Assembly (NCBI GenBank): GCA_015067145.1
Contig: SVNA01000001.1
Coordinates: 186,001-250,000 of the forward strand
Direction: 5' to 3'
Origin: Oscillospiraceae bacterium
GTDB lineage: Bacteria > Bacillota > Clostridia > Oscillospirales > Ruminococcaceae
Length of the DNA: 64,000 bases
The notes below the pieces were generated by a model. It was not told the DNA's origin and made no database searches. It saw only the letters and a program-made list of their open reading frames with translations. Positions within the stretch are counted from its first letter, which is position 1. Every line of letters begins with the position of its first letter. Below are positions 7,439 to 16,296 of the stretch, one piece after another. Both the position numbers and the translations under genes were made by a program.

Positions 7439-8815
7439 TTATTCTTCGCCGTTAACTTCGATCATTGTAACTGGGAACAGTTCGAGTGGATCGTCAACTT
7501 CTACTGTATGGTCAAGTGTCCATTTGTAAGCAGGGCTGATTTCGATAACTTCGTCAAGAACGAATGCTGCTGTACCAGCTGTACCTTTAACTTCTGGAAG
7601 ACGTGCGTAGAAAATCTGTCTCATACCGATAAGTGTTACTTCTTCTGCAACTTCTTTAGTTGGAGCAACACCTTCAACGATAATCATAAGTTCGTGGGAT
7701 TTTGTTTCTTTGATTGGTTCAAGTTCGCCCATTACGCCGTTTTTACCGAAGATTCTGTAGCTGAGTTCATATTTCTGACCAGCAAATCTTTCTTCAACCT
7801 GGCTCTTTGCCCAGTCGATAACTGCGTCGATGTTTTTGATTGTGTATGGGTCACGAACTGCTGCCATACCGAGGTATCTTTCGCCAACTTTACCGGAGCC
7901 TTCGAGTTTAACTTTAACTCTGCCTTCGATTGGGATGAATTTTGCACCTGTGATACGGCATGTTTTTTCGTCAAACTGTTCGTATACACATTCACTCATG
8001 TCCATCATACCGCCTGCTACGTATTCGTAGTAAGGGTTTGTTCTTTCGTACATTGCGTGGCCTGCAACAGAAGCTGGTGTAGCTCTCTGGTATGGGCTCA
8101 TTGCTGTAACTTTAACATCGTCTTTTGTTACTGTACCGATGATTGTTTCTTTTGCGCCGTATGGTTCGCAGCAGAAGGAAGAACATTCAAGAACTTTACC
8201 ACAGTAGTATGCGATATTTTCTGGGAAGCCTTCGTGGATACATGCAGATGCAAATACTGCAACGTCAGAGGAACGGCCGCCGATGATAACGTCTGCACCC
8301 ATTTCAAGTGCTTTGATAAATGGATGAACACCTGCAACAGCTACGATTCTGTCTGTTTCGTCCAGTTCTTCGATTGTAAGGTTGCTTCTGCCGTCGAGGC
8401 CTTCGATTACTTCGCCGTTGTTCATTTTTGCTCTGATGTATTCTTTGTCAACTTCAGAGTAGAAGTAAGCAAGTTTGAAGTTTTTCATTTTGTGCTTTTT
8501 AGCGATTTCTTTGATAAAGCCAACGTACATATCAACTTTTTCGTTGGAGCCTGTATCGCCTGAAGAACCAATGATCATTGGAACGCCCTGTTCTCTGGAT
8601 GCGAGGAGCATGAGTTCAAGGTCGTGTTTCTGATGGTTTGGATGGGATGCACATTTGTTTGTACCGAGTGGCACTGGACCGATATCGTCGGAGCCGGAGT
8701 CACAGCAGTAGTAGTCTGGCAGTGTTTTAGCACCGATCCAGAAGCTTTCTTCCTTTGTTGGAGCGAATCCTAAATGTCCGTTTGAGCAATGGATTCTAAG
8801 GGTTTCTTTTGACAT
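7439..8815 (-). CDS. Acyclic terpene utilisation AtuA family protein (DUF1446)
   Basis: 458 residues from the ATG at 8815, chosen because AAGGAGG lies at 8830-8824; an upstream in-frame ATG at 8845 lacks such a site. DSGSDDIGPVPLG, IIGSSGDTGSN and IIGGRSSDVAVFA are the glycine/aspartate-rich blocks of the AtuA N-terminal family. AtuA is required for citronellol/geraniol breakdown in Pseudomonas, but most homologues sit in other organic-acid catabolic loci, and no other terpene gene is present here. First gene of a cluster with DUF4387, a sodium symporter and a TRAP-like permease; a GntR gene lies upstream on the same strand. Function: probably a lyase or hydratase step on a carboxylic acid, inferred only. 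Confidence 0.85.
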   Translation of the reverse strand: MSKETLRIHCSNGHLGFAPTKEESFWIGAKTLPDYYCCDSGSDDIGPVPLGTNKCASHPNHQKHDLELMLLASREQGVPMIIGSSGDTGSNEKVDMYVGFIKEIAKKHKMKNFKLAYFYSEVDKEYIRAKMNNGEVIEGLDGRSNLTIEELDETDRIVAVAGVHPFIKALEMGADVIIGGRSSDVAVFASACIHEGFPENIAYYCGKVLECSSFCCEPYGAKETIIGTVTKDDVKVTAMSPYQRATPASVAGHAMYERTNPYYEYVAGGMMDMSECVYEQFDEKTCRITGAKFIPIEGRVKVKLEGSGKVGERYLGMAAVRDPYTIKNIDAVIDWAKSQVEERFAGQKYELSYRIFGKNGVMGELEPIKETKSHELMIIVEGVAPTKEVAEEVTLIGMRQIFYARLPEVKGTAGTAAFVLDEVIEISPAYKWTLDHTVEVDDPLELFPVTMIEVNGEE

Positions 8816-8858
8816 AGATAATTCCTCCTTATAATAATACGTCATGTCTTGTCATTTG

Positions 8859-8870
8859 TTGTTATAACAA
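8859..8870. promoter_or_regulatory. Candidate GntR/HutC operator upstream of AtuA
   Basis: TTGTTATAACAA is a perfect 12-bp palindrome just downstream of the predicted -10 of the AtuA promoter, where a bound repressor would block transcription. Flanking TGACA/TGTCA motifs repeat three times (8841-8880). A related half, CTTGTTATATCAT, lies at 9008-9020. GntR family operators are typically short AT-rich palindromes of this kind. Confidence 0.55.
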
Positions 8871-8881
8871 GTTATGTCATT

Positions 8882-8911
8882 ATAATACTCTTACTGACTA
8901 AAATTTGTCAA
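8882..8911 (-). promoter_or_regulatory. Promoter of the AtuA-DUF4387-symporter cluster
   Basis: On the minus strand TTGACA (8911-8906), an 18-base spacer and TATTAT (8887-8882). The 319-base gap 8816-9134 holds this promoter, the palindrome and the gntR terminator; no gene is seen in it. Confidence 0.65.
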
Positions 8912-9051
8912 TAGAAATCAGATGATTTGTTAAAATTTGTGCAAATAACGAATAGCTAAAAATATTTTTGTATAAAAAAACAATGCATTTCAATACAACC
9001 ATATGCACTTGTTATATCATGTTGTTTTATCAACTTTTTACCATAAAAAAC

Positions 9052-9084
9052 CAGCACACAGCCTGTAATACAAGCTGTGTGCTG
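9052..9084 (-). terminator. Terminator of the GntR regulator gene
   Basis: An 11-bp perfect stem (CAGCACACAGC with GCTGTGTGCTG) with an 11-base loop, followed on the minus strand by GGTTTTTTATGG. Confidence 0.75.
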
Positions 9085-9134
9085 TAATTTAATTTTTTTG
9101 TGTTATATCAATATTTTTTTAAATCCTGTCAGCA

Positions 9135-9890
9135 TCAGAAACTGCCGTCATAGACGTCTCTGTCAAGCTCTCGCTTGATGGTGAATGCATACTTGTCAGC
9201 ACGGTAATATGCAATTTTATATTCAACCAGATCCCCGTTGGAATAGGCGTGTGTTTCCATCTTCATAACAGGGTCGCCCTTTGATATTCTGAGTATCTTT
9301 GCAATATTGCCGTCAGCTATTACTGCTGTAAGTTTCTGCTCCATATGCAGCTTTTTAATGCTGATTTCAGGATATATATCCCATGTGGAGAAAGCTCTTT
9401 TTTCCTTTTCCCAAAGCTGTGCTATAGGAAACATTTCCGCTGCAAGTATATTTATCATATACGAATTATAATATACAAGAGGAAGATCATTTGCATAGCC
9501 TACAAGACAAAGTCTCGCGATATTGTCAACGCCAAATATCGATTTTATGGCATCAGGTATCTTTTTCAGACTGTATTCCTCTATCTCTGTATAACCTGAC
9601 AGACCTTTCTGTTCCAGAGTTTTCTGGAAAGATGTAATTTTTACAAGGCTCTGTGACATATCTGCAAGGCGCACAAATGTGCCCTTTCCATGAACTGAAT
9701 AGACAAGATTTTTCTGTTCCATCTTGGAAAGTGCCTGACGTACAGTTATTCTGCTTACATTGTACATTTTACAGAGCTGATTTTCAGACGGCAGTTTTTC
9801 ACCGTCATTGTACTCTTTATTATATATAGCCTCTTCCAGGTCAGCTGCAAGCTGAAGATAGAGAGGAACACTGGAGTTATGATTTACCAT
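9135..9890 (-). CDS. GntR family transcriptional regulator, HutC/UTRA type
   Basis: 251 residues from the ATG at 9890, preceded by AGAGGG; a longer frame from 9968 overlaps the promoter and is unlikely. The N-terminus is a GntR winged helix: LPSENQLCKMYNVSRITVRQ with the wing VHGKGTFV. The rest is a UTRA effector-binding domain (FQKTLEQKGL to the C-terminal VEYKIAYYRADKYAF strand), the HutC subgroup that senses small metabolites. It sits upstream of the AtuA cluster on the same strand and divergent from an alanine/glycine symporter at 10186; its target could be either or both. The palindrome at 8859 favours the AtuA cluster. Confidence 0.9.
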   Translation of the reverse strand: MVNHNSSVPLYLQLAADLEEAIYNKEYNDGEKLPSENQLCKMYNVSRITVRQALSKMEQKNLVYSVHGKGTFVRLADMSQSLVKITSFQKTLEQKGLSGYTEIEEYSLKKIPDAIKSIFGVDNIARLCLVGYANDLPLVYYNSYMINILAAEMFPIAQLWEKEKRAFSTWDIYPEISIKKLHMEQKLTAVIADGNIAKILRISKGDPVMKMETHAYSNGDLVEYKIAYYRADKYAFTIKRELDRDVYDGSF

Positions 9891-9939
9891 AAAACCCTCT
9901 TTTTGATTAGTATGTAAAAAATTGTATTTATTAAATATT

Positions 9940-9968
9940 ATTTTATATATAAGTTTGGGAATTGTCAA
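9940..9968 (-). promoter_or_regulatory. Promoter of the GntR regulator gene
   Basis: TTGACA (9968-9963), 17-base spacer, TAAAAT (9945-9940) on the minus strand, about 50 bases upstream of the ATG at 9890. This supports the short gntR start. Confidence 0.65.
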
Positions 9969-10185
9969 TTGATTTATATCTATACATACAGATAAAATCT
10001 TTAAATATAAAAGTTTTTGCTTTATAAAATTAACAATAATTTATATTAATAACCATATCAATCTATATGGCATAAATATTTCATTTCCAATGATATATAT
10101 TTTATCAACAATTTTATTGACTTTTTTATTCTTTTTTGTAATAATAATATGGTTTTATATTTATTTTATTATAAAGGAAAGTATT

Positions 10186-11574
10186 ATGTACGAAACAATT
10201 AAAGCAATAAATGACGTTTTGAACGGATTTATCTGGGGTGTTCCTGCAATGGTATGTATTATCGGTGTAGGTCTCTATCTCAGTATCCGCACAGGGTTTA
10301 TTCAGATAAGAAAATTCCCTTATGCTCTGAAAAATACCATCGGTAAAATTTTCAGTAAATCTTCCGCAAAGGAAGGTTCCATCACTCCTTTCCAGGCTGT
10401 ATGTACAGCTCTTGCTGCAACAATCGGTACAGGCAATATTGCAGGTGTTGCAGGTGCTATTGCAATAGGTGGTCCTGGTGCTGTTTTCTGGATGTGGATT
10501 TCCGCACTTCTCGGTATGTGTACAAAATTCAGCGAAGTTACACTTGCTGTACATTACCGTGAACAGAACGAAAAAGGCGAATATATCGGCGGTCCGATGT
10601 ATTATATCAAAAACGGTCTTGGCAAAAACTGGAGATTCCTTGCATATCTTTATGCCATCTTCGGCACATGTGCAGTATTTGGCACAGGTAACGCAACACA
10701 GGTAAACACAATCGTTGCTGCTATTGACAGTGCTCTGCTCAACTACGGCACAGTTTCCGAAGGCAGCCTTCAGGTTCTCAATCTCCTTATCGGTATCGTT
10801 ATCTGCTTTGCTGTTCTTCTTATCCTCTTTGGCGGTATCAAAAGAATCGGCAGTGTAGCAGAAAGACTTGTTCCTTTTATGGCACTTCTTTATGTTCTTC
10901 TTGCTATCGGTCTTATCTTTATGAACGCAGGCAAAGTTCCTGCTGTTTTTGCAAGCATCTTTGCAGGTGCTTTCAACCCACAGGCTGTAACAGGCGGTGT
11001 TGTAGGCAGCATGTTCACAAGTATGACAAAAGGTGTTTCCCGCGGTATCTTCTCCAACGAAGCCGGCCTTGGTACAGGTTCCATCGCTCATGCATGTGCC
11101 GATACAAACAATCCTGTAAAACAGGGTATGTTCGGTATCTTTGAAGTATTTATGGACACAATCGTTGTATGTACAATGACTGCCCTGGTAATTCTCCTCA
11201 GCGGTGTAAACATTACATATGGTCAGGCTGCAGGTGCAGAACTTACAATCGCAGGCTTTACAATGGTTTACGGCAGCTGGGTTTCCATCTTTACTGCTGT
11301 GGCTATGTGCTGTTTTGCATTCTCCACTATTATCGGCTGGGGCCTTTACGGTGCACGCTGTGCTGAATTTTTGTTCGGCGGTAAAATAACAAAGGTGTTC
11401 TATGTTGCATATGCACTCATTTCCATTGTTGGTGCAACAGTAAGCCTTGACCTGATCTGGGGCATCTCCGACACATTCAACGGCTTTATGACTGTACCTA
11501 ACCTTATTGCAGTATTCCTGCTTGCACCTACTGTACTGAAGCTTACAAAAGAATATTTCAGCAAAAACAAATAA
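10186..11574 (+). CDS. Sodium:alanine/glycine symporter (AGCS family)
   Basis: 462 residues from the ATG at 10186 (AAAGGAAAG site); the in-frame extension to 10090 is very AT-rich and lacks a site. ATIGTGNIAGVAGAIAIGGP and GAVFWMWISALLGM are the AGCS signature. The family couples sodium entry to uptake of alanine, glycine or related small amino acids through about 11 helices. SNEAGLGTGSIAHA and the C-terminal NLIAVF block are also typical. Transcribed alone, with a strong terminator 15 bases after the stop; divergent from the GntR gene, which may regulate it. A close relative lies at 16742. Confidence 0.92.
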   Translation: MYETIKAINDVLNGFIWGVPAMVCIIGVGLYLSIRTGFIQIRKFPYALKNTIGKIFSKSSAKEGSITPFQAVCTALAATIGTGNIAGVAGAIAIGGPGAVFWMWISALLGMCTKFSEVTLAVHYREQNEKGEYIGGPMYYIKNGLGKNWRFLAYLYAIFGTCAVFGTGNATQVNTIVAAIDSALLNYGTVSEGSLQVLNLLIGIVICFAVLLILFGGIKRIGSVAERLVPFMALLYVLLAIGLIFMNAGKVPAVFASIFAGAFNPQAVTGGVVGSMFTSMTKGVSRGIFSNEAGLGTGSIAHACADTNNPVKQGMFGIFEVFMDTIVVCTMTALVILLSGVNITYGQAAGAELTIAGFTMVYGSWVSIFTAVAMCCFAFSTIIGWGLYGARCAEFLFGGKITKVFYVAYALISIVGATVSLDLIWGISDTFNGFMTVPNLIAVFLLAPTVLKLTKEYFSKNK

Positions 11575-11589
11575 CCTTATATAAAGCGT

Positions 11590-11618
11590 AAAACCGACTG
11601 AAAAATCAGTCGGTTTTT
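11590..11618 (+). terminator. Bidirectional terminator between symporter and TraX genes
   Basis: 12-bp stem AAAACCGACTGA / TCAGTCGGTTTT with an AAAA loop and T-runs on both strands; it abuts the stop of the convergent traX-like gene. Confidence 0.85.
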
Positions 11619-11619
11619 A

Positions 11620-12348
11620 TTATTTTATAAGGTATTTTATTGCATAGATAACTGCAAGATGTGCGGGGTAAAATATGTAGAAAAAATATTTCGGCACAAT
11701 ATTTTCTCTTTTTCCGTTGTACATTGCCAGTAATGGTATTGCGAAAAAAGAGTATATCTGTACACCGCCGTATTCCTTATATACAAAGATTAACGCTATT
11801 GTAAGCATACCGATTTTTCTGTAAAGCGTATCATATTTTCTATCTTTTGCCGATATACCTTTATGCGGGTAAACTGCACTTACTATAGCAGGTGTCATAC
11901 ATCCGTAAAAGCCGTAGTCTATCACAAATATCCGGTTAAGATATGCTGTTGCCAGTATCAGCAGCAGTAAAGCTGTCACTGATACAAATTTTGTTATATT
12001 ATTATAATTACCATATAACCTGGACATACAGTTCTGCAGTGCAAAAACAACTGTCATAGAAATCAGAAATGTTACAGGTATACGCATATATCCGGGCGGT
12101 TTAAAAGGATAAAACGCTATCTGACAGAAAACCGCCAGCAGAAACATATTTAAAAGATATTTCTTTTTATTGCCCGTATAGGCACAGCCTTCCGCAATCA
12201 TAAATGCAAATATCGGGAATGATATTCTGCCTATTATACGCAATACTGTTACTGTCGGCAGCAGATATGCACCGATATGGTCAATAAGCATTGCCGCTGC
12301 TGCAATTATCTTTAATTTATCATTGCTCAAGCTCTGATTTTGCTGCAT
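11620..12348 (-). CDS. TraX family membrane protein
   Basis: 242 residues from ATG 12348, chosen for the perfect AAAGGAGG site just upstream. LKIIAAAAMLIDHIGAYLL with the following GRISFPIFAFMIAEG is diagnostic of the TraX family, first known as the F-pilin acetyltransferase but widespread in chromosomes, where it is a multi-pass protein of acyltransferase-3-like character and unknown role. About eight hydrophobic segments. No conjugation genes are nearby, so a pilin role is unlikely here. Confidence 0.85.
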   Translation of the reverse strand: MQQNQSLSNDKLKIIAAAAMLIDHIGAYLLPTVTVLRIIGRISFPIFAFMIAEGCAYTGNKKKYLLNMFLLAVFCQIAFYPFKPPGYMRIPVTFLISMTVVFALQNCMSRLYGNYNNITKFVSVTALLLLILATAYLNRIFVIDYGFYGCMTPAIVSAVYPHKGISAKDRKYDTLYRKIGMLTIALIFVYKEYGGVQIYSFFAIPLLAMYNGKRENIVPKYFFYIFYPAHLAVIYAIKYLIK

Positions 12349-12425
12349 TCTGCCACCTCCTTTTGCATTCACTAAAGCAACAGCAGAAACAATCTGTCAA
12401 AATAACAGGTTATTTCTGCTTTTAA

Positions 12426-12839
12426 TTATATCAGTACTCCGTCACAATGGTCAATTTCGTGCTGGATAATCTGTGCTGAAAAGCCCTTAAAAGTCTTTAT
12501 TCTCACTTTAAAATCCTGTGTCTGATACTGAACTTTTATACTGTTGTATCTCTTTGTCTTTCTTGGACCTCCAAGCAAAGACAGGCAGCCTTCTTCTGCT
12601 TCATACTGCTCTGCCTTTTTTATAATAACAGGATTAAACATAACCATATATTCCCCGTCATTATCAAAGGCTATTATTCTTTTCAGTTCCCCTATCATAT
12701 TGGCTGCCATACCTACACATCCATCCTGATGATGTATGAGGGTTTCCAGCAAATCCTTTGCAATATCCATATCTGCCTGTGTGGCTGTTTCTGATTTTTT
12801 AGCCAGAAAAATCGGGTCATGTACAAGTTCTCTTATCAT
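12426..12839 (-). CDS. def: Peptide deformylase, short divergent class
   Basis: 137 residues. The metal site is intact: EEGCLSL (Cys85) and QHEIDH (His127, catalytic Glu128, His131). Motif 1, normally GxGLAAxQ, reads CVGMAANM, so the glutamine that helps polarise the substrate (Gln50 in E. coli) is methionine. This variant is a known Firmicute subgroup lacking the long C-terminal extension. It removes formyl groups from nascent N-terminal methionine, or acts on a special substrate; whether it is the housekeeping enzyme cannot be judged from this window. Followed by nothing cotranscribed; preceded by an AlbA_2 protein 11 bases away. Confidence 0.88.
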   Translation of the reverse strand: MIRELVHDPIFLAKKSETATQADMDIAKDLLETLIHHQDGCVGMAANMIGELKRIIAFDNDGEYMVMFNPVIIKKAEQYEAEEGCLSLLGGPRKTKRYNSIKVQYQTQDFKVRIKTFKGFSAQIIQHEIDHCDGVLI

Positions 12840-12850
12840 AAAAACCTCTT

Positions 12851-13312
12851 TTAATAAACTTCTTTACTTTTATCTATCATTTCCCTCACCTGTTCAGGAG
12901 TACATCTGTAGTCTCCCTCTCCACAGCGGATATATGTGCCATGAAATATATCTTTGCCAATATATATCGGCTTGTCCTTTTCTTCCGCTTTCGGAATTTT
13001 TATCACAACCACTCTTTTGCCGTCTGCACGTCTTATCTGCACATCGTCATCGGAAAGAATGTTTACATTTACATATTCCGGGTTATTTATAATATCCCAG
13101 AACTCTGTAATCAGCTTTTCAGGGACATCAAGATCAATCGAATAAAGCGATTTATCCTCTGCTTCTGCAACGCCAAGCAGAATAACTCCGCCCAGAGTAT
13201 TGGCAAAAGCGGAATAGGTTTCCCATATACTGTGCGGCAGACCTCCCACAGCTTCTTTTGCTTCTATGCGGTTGTCTTCCCTGTATTTTTCAAGTTTGTT
13301 CAAATCAAGCAT
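12851..13312 (-). CDS. AlbA_2 (Schlafen-type) domain protein, short form
   Basis: 153 residues. EDNRIEAKEAVGGLPHSIWE and TYSAFANTLGGVILLGVAE are the conserved start of the AlbA_2 domain, once annotated as a divergent AAA-4 ATP-binding domain; GTYIRCGEGDYRCTPEQVRE ends it. Usual members are 400 or more residues with a C-terminal ATPase-like and winged-helix region; this one stops right after the N-terminal domain. The frame ends cleanly and no homologous remainder is visible downstream, so it is a stand-alone domain rather than an obvious pseudogene. Function unknown, possibly nucleic-acid binding. Confidence 0.8.
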   Translation of the reverse strand: MLDLNKLEKYREDNRIEAKEAVGGLPHSIWETYSAFANTLGGVILLGVAEAEDKSLYSIDLDVPEKLITEFWDIINNPEYVNVNILSDDDVQIRRADGKRVVVIKIPKAEEKDKPIYIGKDIFHGTYIRCGEGDYRCTPEQVREMIDKSKEVY

Positions 13313-13414
13313 TTTATCAGTTCTCTTCCCTTTTATTGATTACAGTATATCACAATATAAAACAAAAAACGAGGCTAAACCTGCCATGTAACGCAAATTT
13401 ATACCCCGTTAATT

Positions 13415-13648
13415 TTATACATCCAGTGTGTGACCGCAGTGTTTACAACGGCGTGCAACAAGTTTGCCGAGATGTTTTTTGCATTTCGGGCATCTCCATC
13501 CAAACAGATAGATAAGAGCAAAAACAACAAAAAAACCAAGCATTATGTAAATGAGAAGCTGATTGTTTGTAAAAGAGCCCATTATCAGTGCTGCGATGAT
13601 AACAAGAAAGGTTGTTGTCAGAAAAAATTTAACTGTTCTTAAATCCAT
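13415..13648 (-). CDS. Small membrane protein with C-terminal zinc ribbon
   Basis: 77 residues: two hydrophobic segments (about 7-24 and 30-49) followed by a cytosolic-looking tail with CPKC and CKHC pairs 15 residues apart, a minimal zinc ribbon. AGGAG ribosome binding site. No specific family recognised. Confidence 0.7.
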   Translation of the reverse strand: MDLRTVKFFLTTTFLVIIAALIMGSFTNNQLLIYIMLGFFVVFALIYLFGWRCPKCKKHLGKLVARRCKHCGHTLDV

Positions 13649-13698
13649 TATATATCTCCTAAAATTATTATATTTTGTATTATATCTGTATAATATGC

Positions 13699-14202
13699 TT
13701 ATTTTGTGAATTTTGCAAATATAATTTCATTGCCATGCTGCTTTATGATTCCCTTGAGGTCTTTGAAATCCAGCCAGATTGTAGCGGTATTGTCATTTGG
13801 ATGAACACCAACTGCAGTATCTCCCACCAGATCCCTGTCAAAAACCATAATAACGCTTTCGCTTTCATCGTTGAGTATGCCTAGCGGAGAAACACTGCCC
13901 TGTGTAACCCCAAGATACTTCATAAGACGTTCTGCCGATCCAAAGCTGAGTTTGGTGCTGTCAATCTGTTCTGCCAGATCCCTCAGGTCCACCTTCTTCT
14001 CCTCGGGAATTGTCACAAGATAATGCACCTTGCCTTTTACATCACGGAGAAAGAGATTTTTGCACACTGTACCCTTTTGTGTAATGCCTGCCGCATCCAT
14101 CTCCTCCATTGTATAAACGGCATCGTGTTCCATCTTTTCGTAAACTATGCCTTTTTCGTTGAGAAATTCATATATTTTTTGTTTGTTGTACAGTTCTGCC
14201 AT
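13699..14202 (-). CDS. prdX: Prolyl-tRNA editing protein, PrdX/YbaK type
   Basis: 167 residues, a complete YbaK-like editing domain. NLFLRDVKGKVHYLVTIPEE, the LSFGSAERLMKYLGV stretch and GSVSPLGILND are typical of the PrdX/ProXp-ala group, which hydrolyses mischarged Ala-tRNA(Pro) in trans. Starts at ATG 14202 with AAGGAG. It stands alone, not beside a prolyl-tRNA synthetase gene. In Clostridia such proteins are often found with proline reductase genes, which are absent from this window. Confidence 0.85.
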   Translation of the reverse strand: MAELYNKQKIYEFLNEKGIVYEKMEHDAVYTMEEMDAAGITQKGTVCKNLFLRDVKGKVHYLVTIPEEKKVDLRDLAEQIDSTKLSFGSAERLMKYLGVTQGSVSPLGILNDESESVIMVFDRDLVGDTAVGVHPNDNTATIWLDFKDLKGIIKQHGNEIIFAKFTK

Positions 14203-14352
14203 GGCAAATTCTCCTTAATATATATAAGCAAATTAAACCACACAATAAAAAAAGTTGCAAGCTGTGTTTTGTGATTTACTAACAGGTAAAAATATGATAT
14301 ATTTATTTTTGCAGTAAATTAATGATATTAATTTAAAATAAGGAAACATGAT

Positions 14353-16260
14353 ATGAAAAAATTAATAAGACATTTTTGTGTGACTGCTGTGGCAATCGCA
14401 ATGTTTTTATCTTTATCTGTCTTCGCATCTGCAGAAAATAAAACCGATGTCACAATACTGTTCACCCACGACTTACACTCTCACTTTCTGCCTGTTACAG
14501 ACGAAAACGGCAATTCCTTCGGTGGCTATGCACGTCTGATGACCGTTATCAATCAGCAGAAAGAAAAACATCCCGATGCCGTTCTGGTTGACGGCGGCGA
14601 CTTTGCAATGGGTTCACTCTTCCAGACTGCATACACCACAAATGCCCTTGAACTTAGAATGATGGGTGCTATGGGATACGATGCCACTACCTTTGGCAAC
14701 CACGAATTTGACTATCTGCCTCAGGGGCTTATGGCAATGCTGGATGCCGCTGTAAGCAGCGGAGAATATGTGCCTGCTATTGTTGATGCAAACTACCTGC
14801 CTGATATAAAAAGCGACCTGTGCGACCCTGCAGCTTACCAGAAAGCTTTGGATAACTATGGTGTAAAAGACTATATAATCCTTGAAAGAGGCGGTATTTA
14901 CTACGCAATATTCGGTATTCTTGGTTTTGACTCCAACGACTGTGCACCCAACAGCGGAATGGTGCTTGCAGACCCTGTAACCACAGCACAGAAAACCGTG
15001 GATATGGCTGTTGCCGACTGTCTTGCTGTATACGGCAAAGAGCCTGTCGTAATCTGTCTGTCCCACAGCGGCACAAGCGGCGACGAGGGCGAAGACTATG
15101 AACTTGCAAAGGCTGTAAACGGCATTGATGTTATCATCTCCGGCCACACACATACCACTTCACCTGAACCGATTGTTGTAAACAACACAGTTATTGCTTC
15201 CGCCGGTGAATACGGCAGATATCTTGGCGTTGTAAACCTCAGTTTTTCTGCCGACGGCACTTCTGAGCTTACAGGATATGAACTTATCCCTGTAGATGAC
15301 AGCGTTGCAGAAGATGCAGAAATTGCCGCTCTTGTGGAAAACTATAAGACAGAAGTGGAAGAAAATTATCTTTCAAAATATGGTATGACCTTTGACCAGG
15401 TACTTGTCAGCAACAGCTATAAATTCGATACAGTAAAAGAGGTTTATGCAACACAGCACGAATCCACACTGTGCAATATCTTCTCCGATGCATATAAATG
15501 GGCAGCGGAAGAAGCATTGGGCAAAACTGTTGATATGGCGGTTACAGCTGCAGGTGTTATCCGTGAAAGTCTGCCTGTCGGCGATGTAACAGTTTCCGAT
15601 GTATTCAATGCCGCATCTCTCGGTGTTGGTACCGAAGGCGAGCTTGTATCGGTCTATCTCACAGGTGCGGAACTCAAATCCGTGCTGGAAATCGATGCAA
15701 CTGTTCAGCCACTTATGAGCAACGCACAGCTGTTCCCATCCGGTGTTGAATATTCCTACAACAAAAACAGAATGCTGTTCAACAAGGTTGACTACGCAAT
15801 GCTTCGCAGAGATGACGGCAGTCTTAAAGAAATTGACGATGATAAGCTTTATAACGTCGTAACAGGTATGTACTGCGGCGAGATGCTTGGCAGTGTTGAA
15901 AAAACATCCTTCGGCCTTATCTCCATTGTACCTAAAGATAAAGACGGCAACGCTATTGATATGAGCAGACTTGCTGACTATGTTATCAGAGACAAAAACG
16001 GCAATCCTGTAAAGGAATGGTATGCAATCTCCTCCTATCTTGAAAATATGGGTGGAGAAATGGACAGCCGTTATTCACAGCCTGACGGCAGAAAGGTTGT
16101 ATACTCCAGCCTTAATCCTGTAAAGCTTCTCAGCAAAGCAAACAAATTTACATATATATTAATTGCCGTTATTGTTGCTTTCGCACTTATTGTTGTATCA
16201 ATAGTACATTTAATTGTTAAAGCCAAAAAGAGAAAATCAAAACAAAATAAAAGCAAATAA
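14353..16260 (+). CDS. Membrane-anchored 5'-nucleotidase/UDP-sugar hydrolase family protein
   Basis: 635 residues. Signal peptide (MKK...FASA, about 1-27), then a metallophosphatase domain with FTHDLHSHF, VDGGDFAMGS, FGNHEFDY, LSHSG and SGHTHT, the full set of di-metal ligands. A C-terminal 5'-nucleotidase substrate domain follows (STLCNIFSDA and TAAGVIRESLPVGDVTVSDV). The end is a membrane helix (about 602-624) and a lysine-rich tail, so the enzyme is held at the outer face of the membrane rather than by LPXTG. It probably dephosphorylates extracellular nucleotides to nucleosides. Own transcript with terminator. Confidence 0.9.
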   Translation: MKKLIRHFCVTAVAIAMFLSLSVFASAENKTDVTILFTHDLHSHFLPVTDENGNSFGGYARLMTVINQQKEKHPDAVLVDGGDFAMGSLFQTAYTTNALELRMMGAMGYDATTFGNHEFDYLPQGLMAMLDAAVSSGEYVPAIVDANYLPDIKSDLCDPAAYQKALDNYGVKDYIILERGGIYYAIFGILGFDSNDCAPNSGMVLADPVTTAQKTVDMAVADCLAVYGKEPVVICLSHSGTSGDEGEDYELAKAVNGIDVIISGHTHTTSPEPIVVNNTVIASAGEYGRYLGVVNLSFSADGTSELTGYELIPVDDSVAEDAEIAALVENYKTEVEENYLSKYGMTFDQVLVSNSYKFDTVKEVYATQHESTLCNIFSDAYKWAAEEALGKTVDMAVTAAGVIRESLPVGDVTVSDVFNAASLGVGTEGELVSVYLTGAELKSVLEIDATVQPLMSNAQLFPSGVEYSYNKNRMLFNKVDYAMLRRDDGSLKEIDDDKLYNVVTGMYCGEMLGSVEKTSFGLISIVPKDKDGNAIDMSRLADYVIRDKNGNPVKEWYAISSYLENMGGEMDSRYSQPDGRKVVYSSLNPVKLLSKANKFTYILIAVIVAFALIVVSIVHLIVKAKKRKSKQNKSK

Positions 16261-16296
16261 CATATTTTATTTATTTTAAAAATCAAATTCACAACA

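Noticed and set aside
7385-8563. 392-codon frame antisense to the AtuA gene
   Set aside because: Cys/Phe-rich shadow; the AtuA and DUF4387 genes on the minus strand have clear motifs and ribosome binding sites.
10126-11091. 321-codon frame antisense to the first AGCS symporter
   Set aside because: Composition of a shadow frame; the sense frame is a complete, recognisable symporter.
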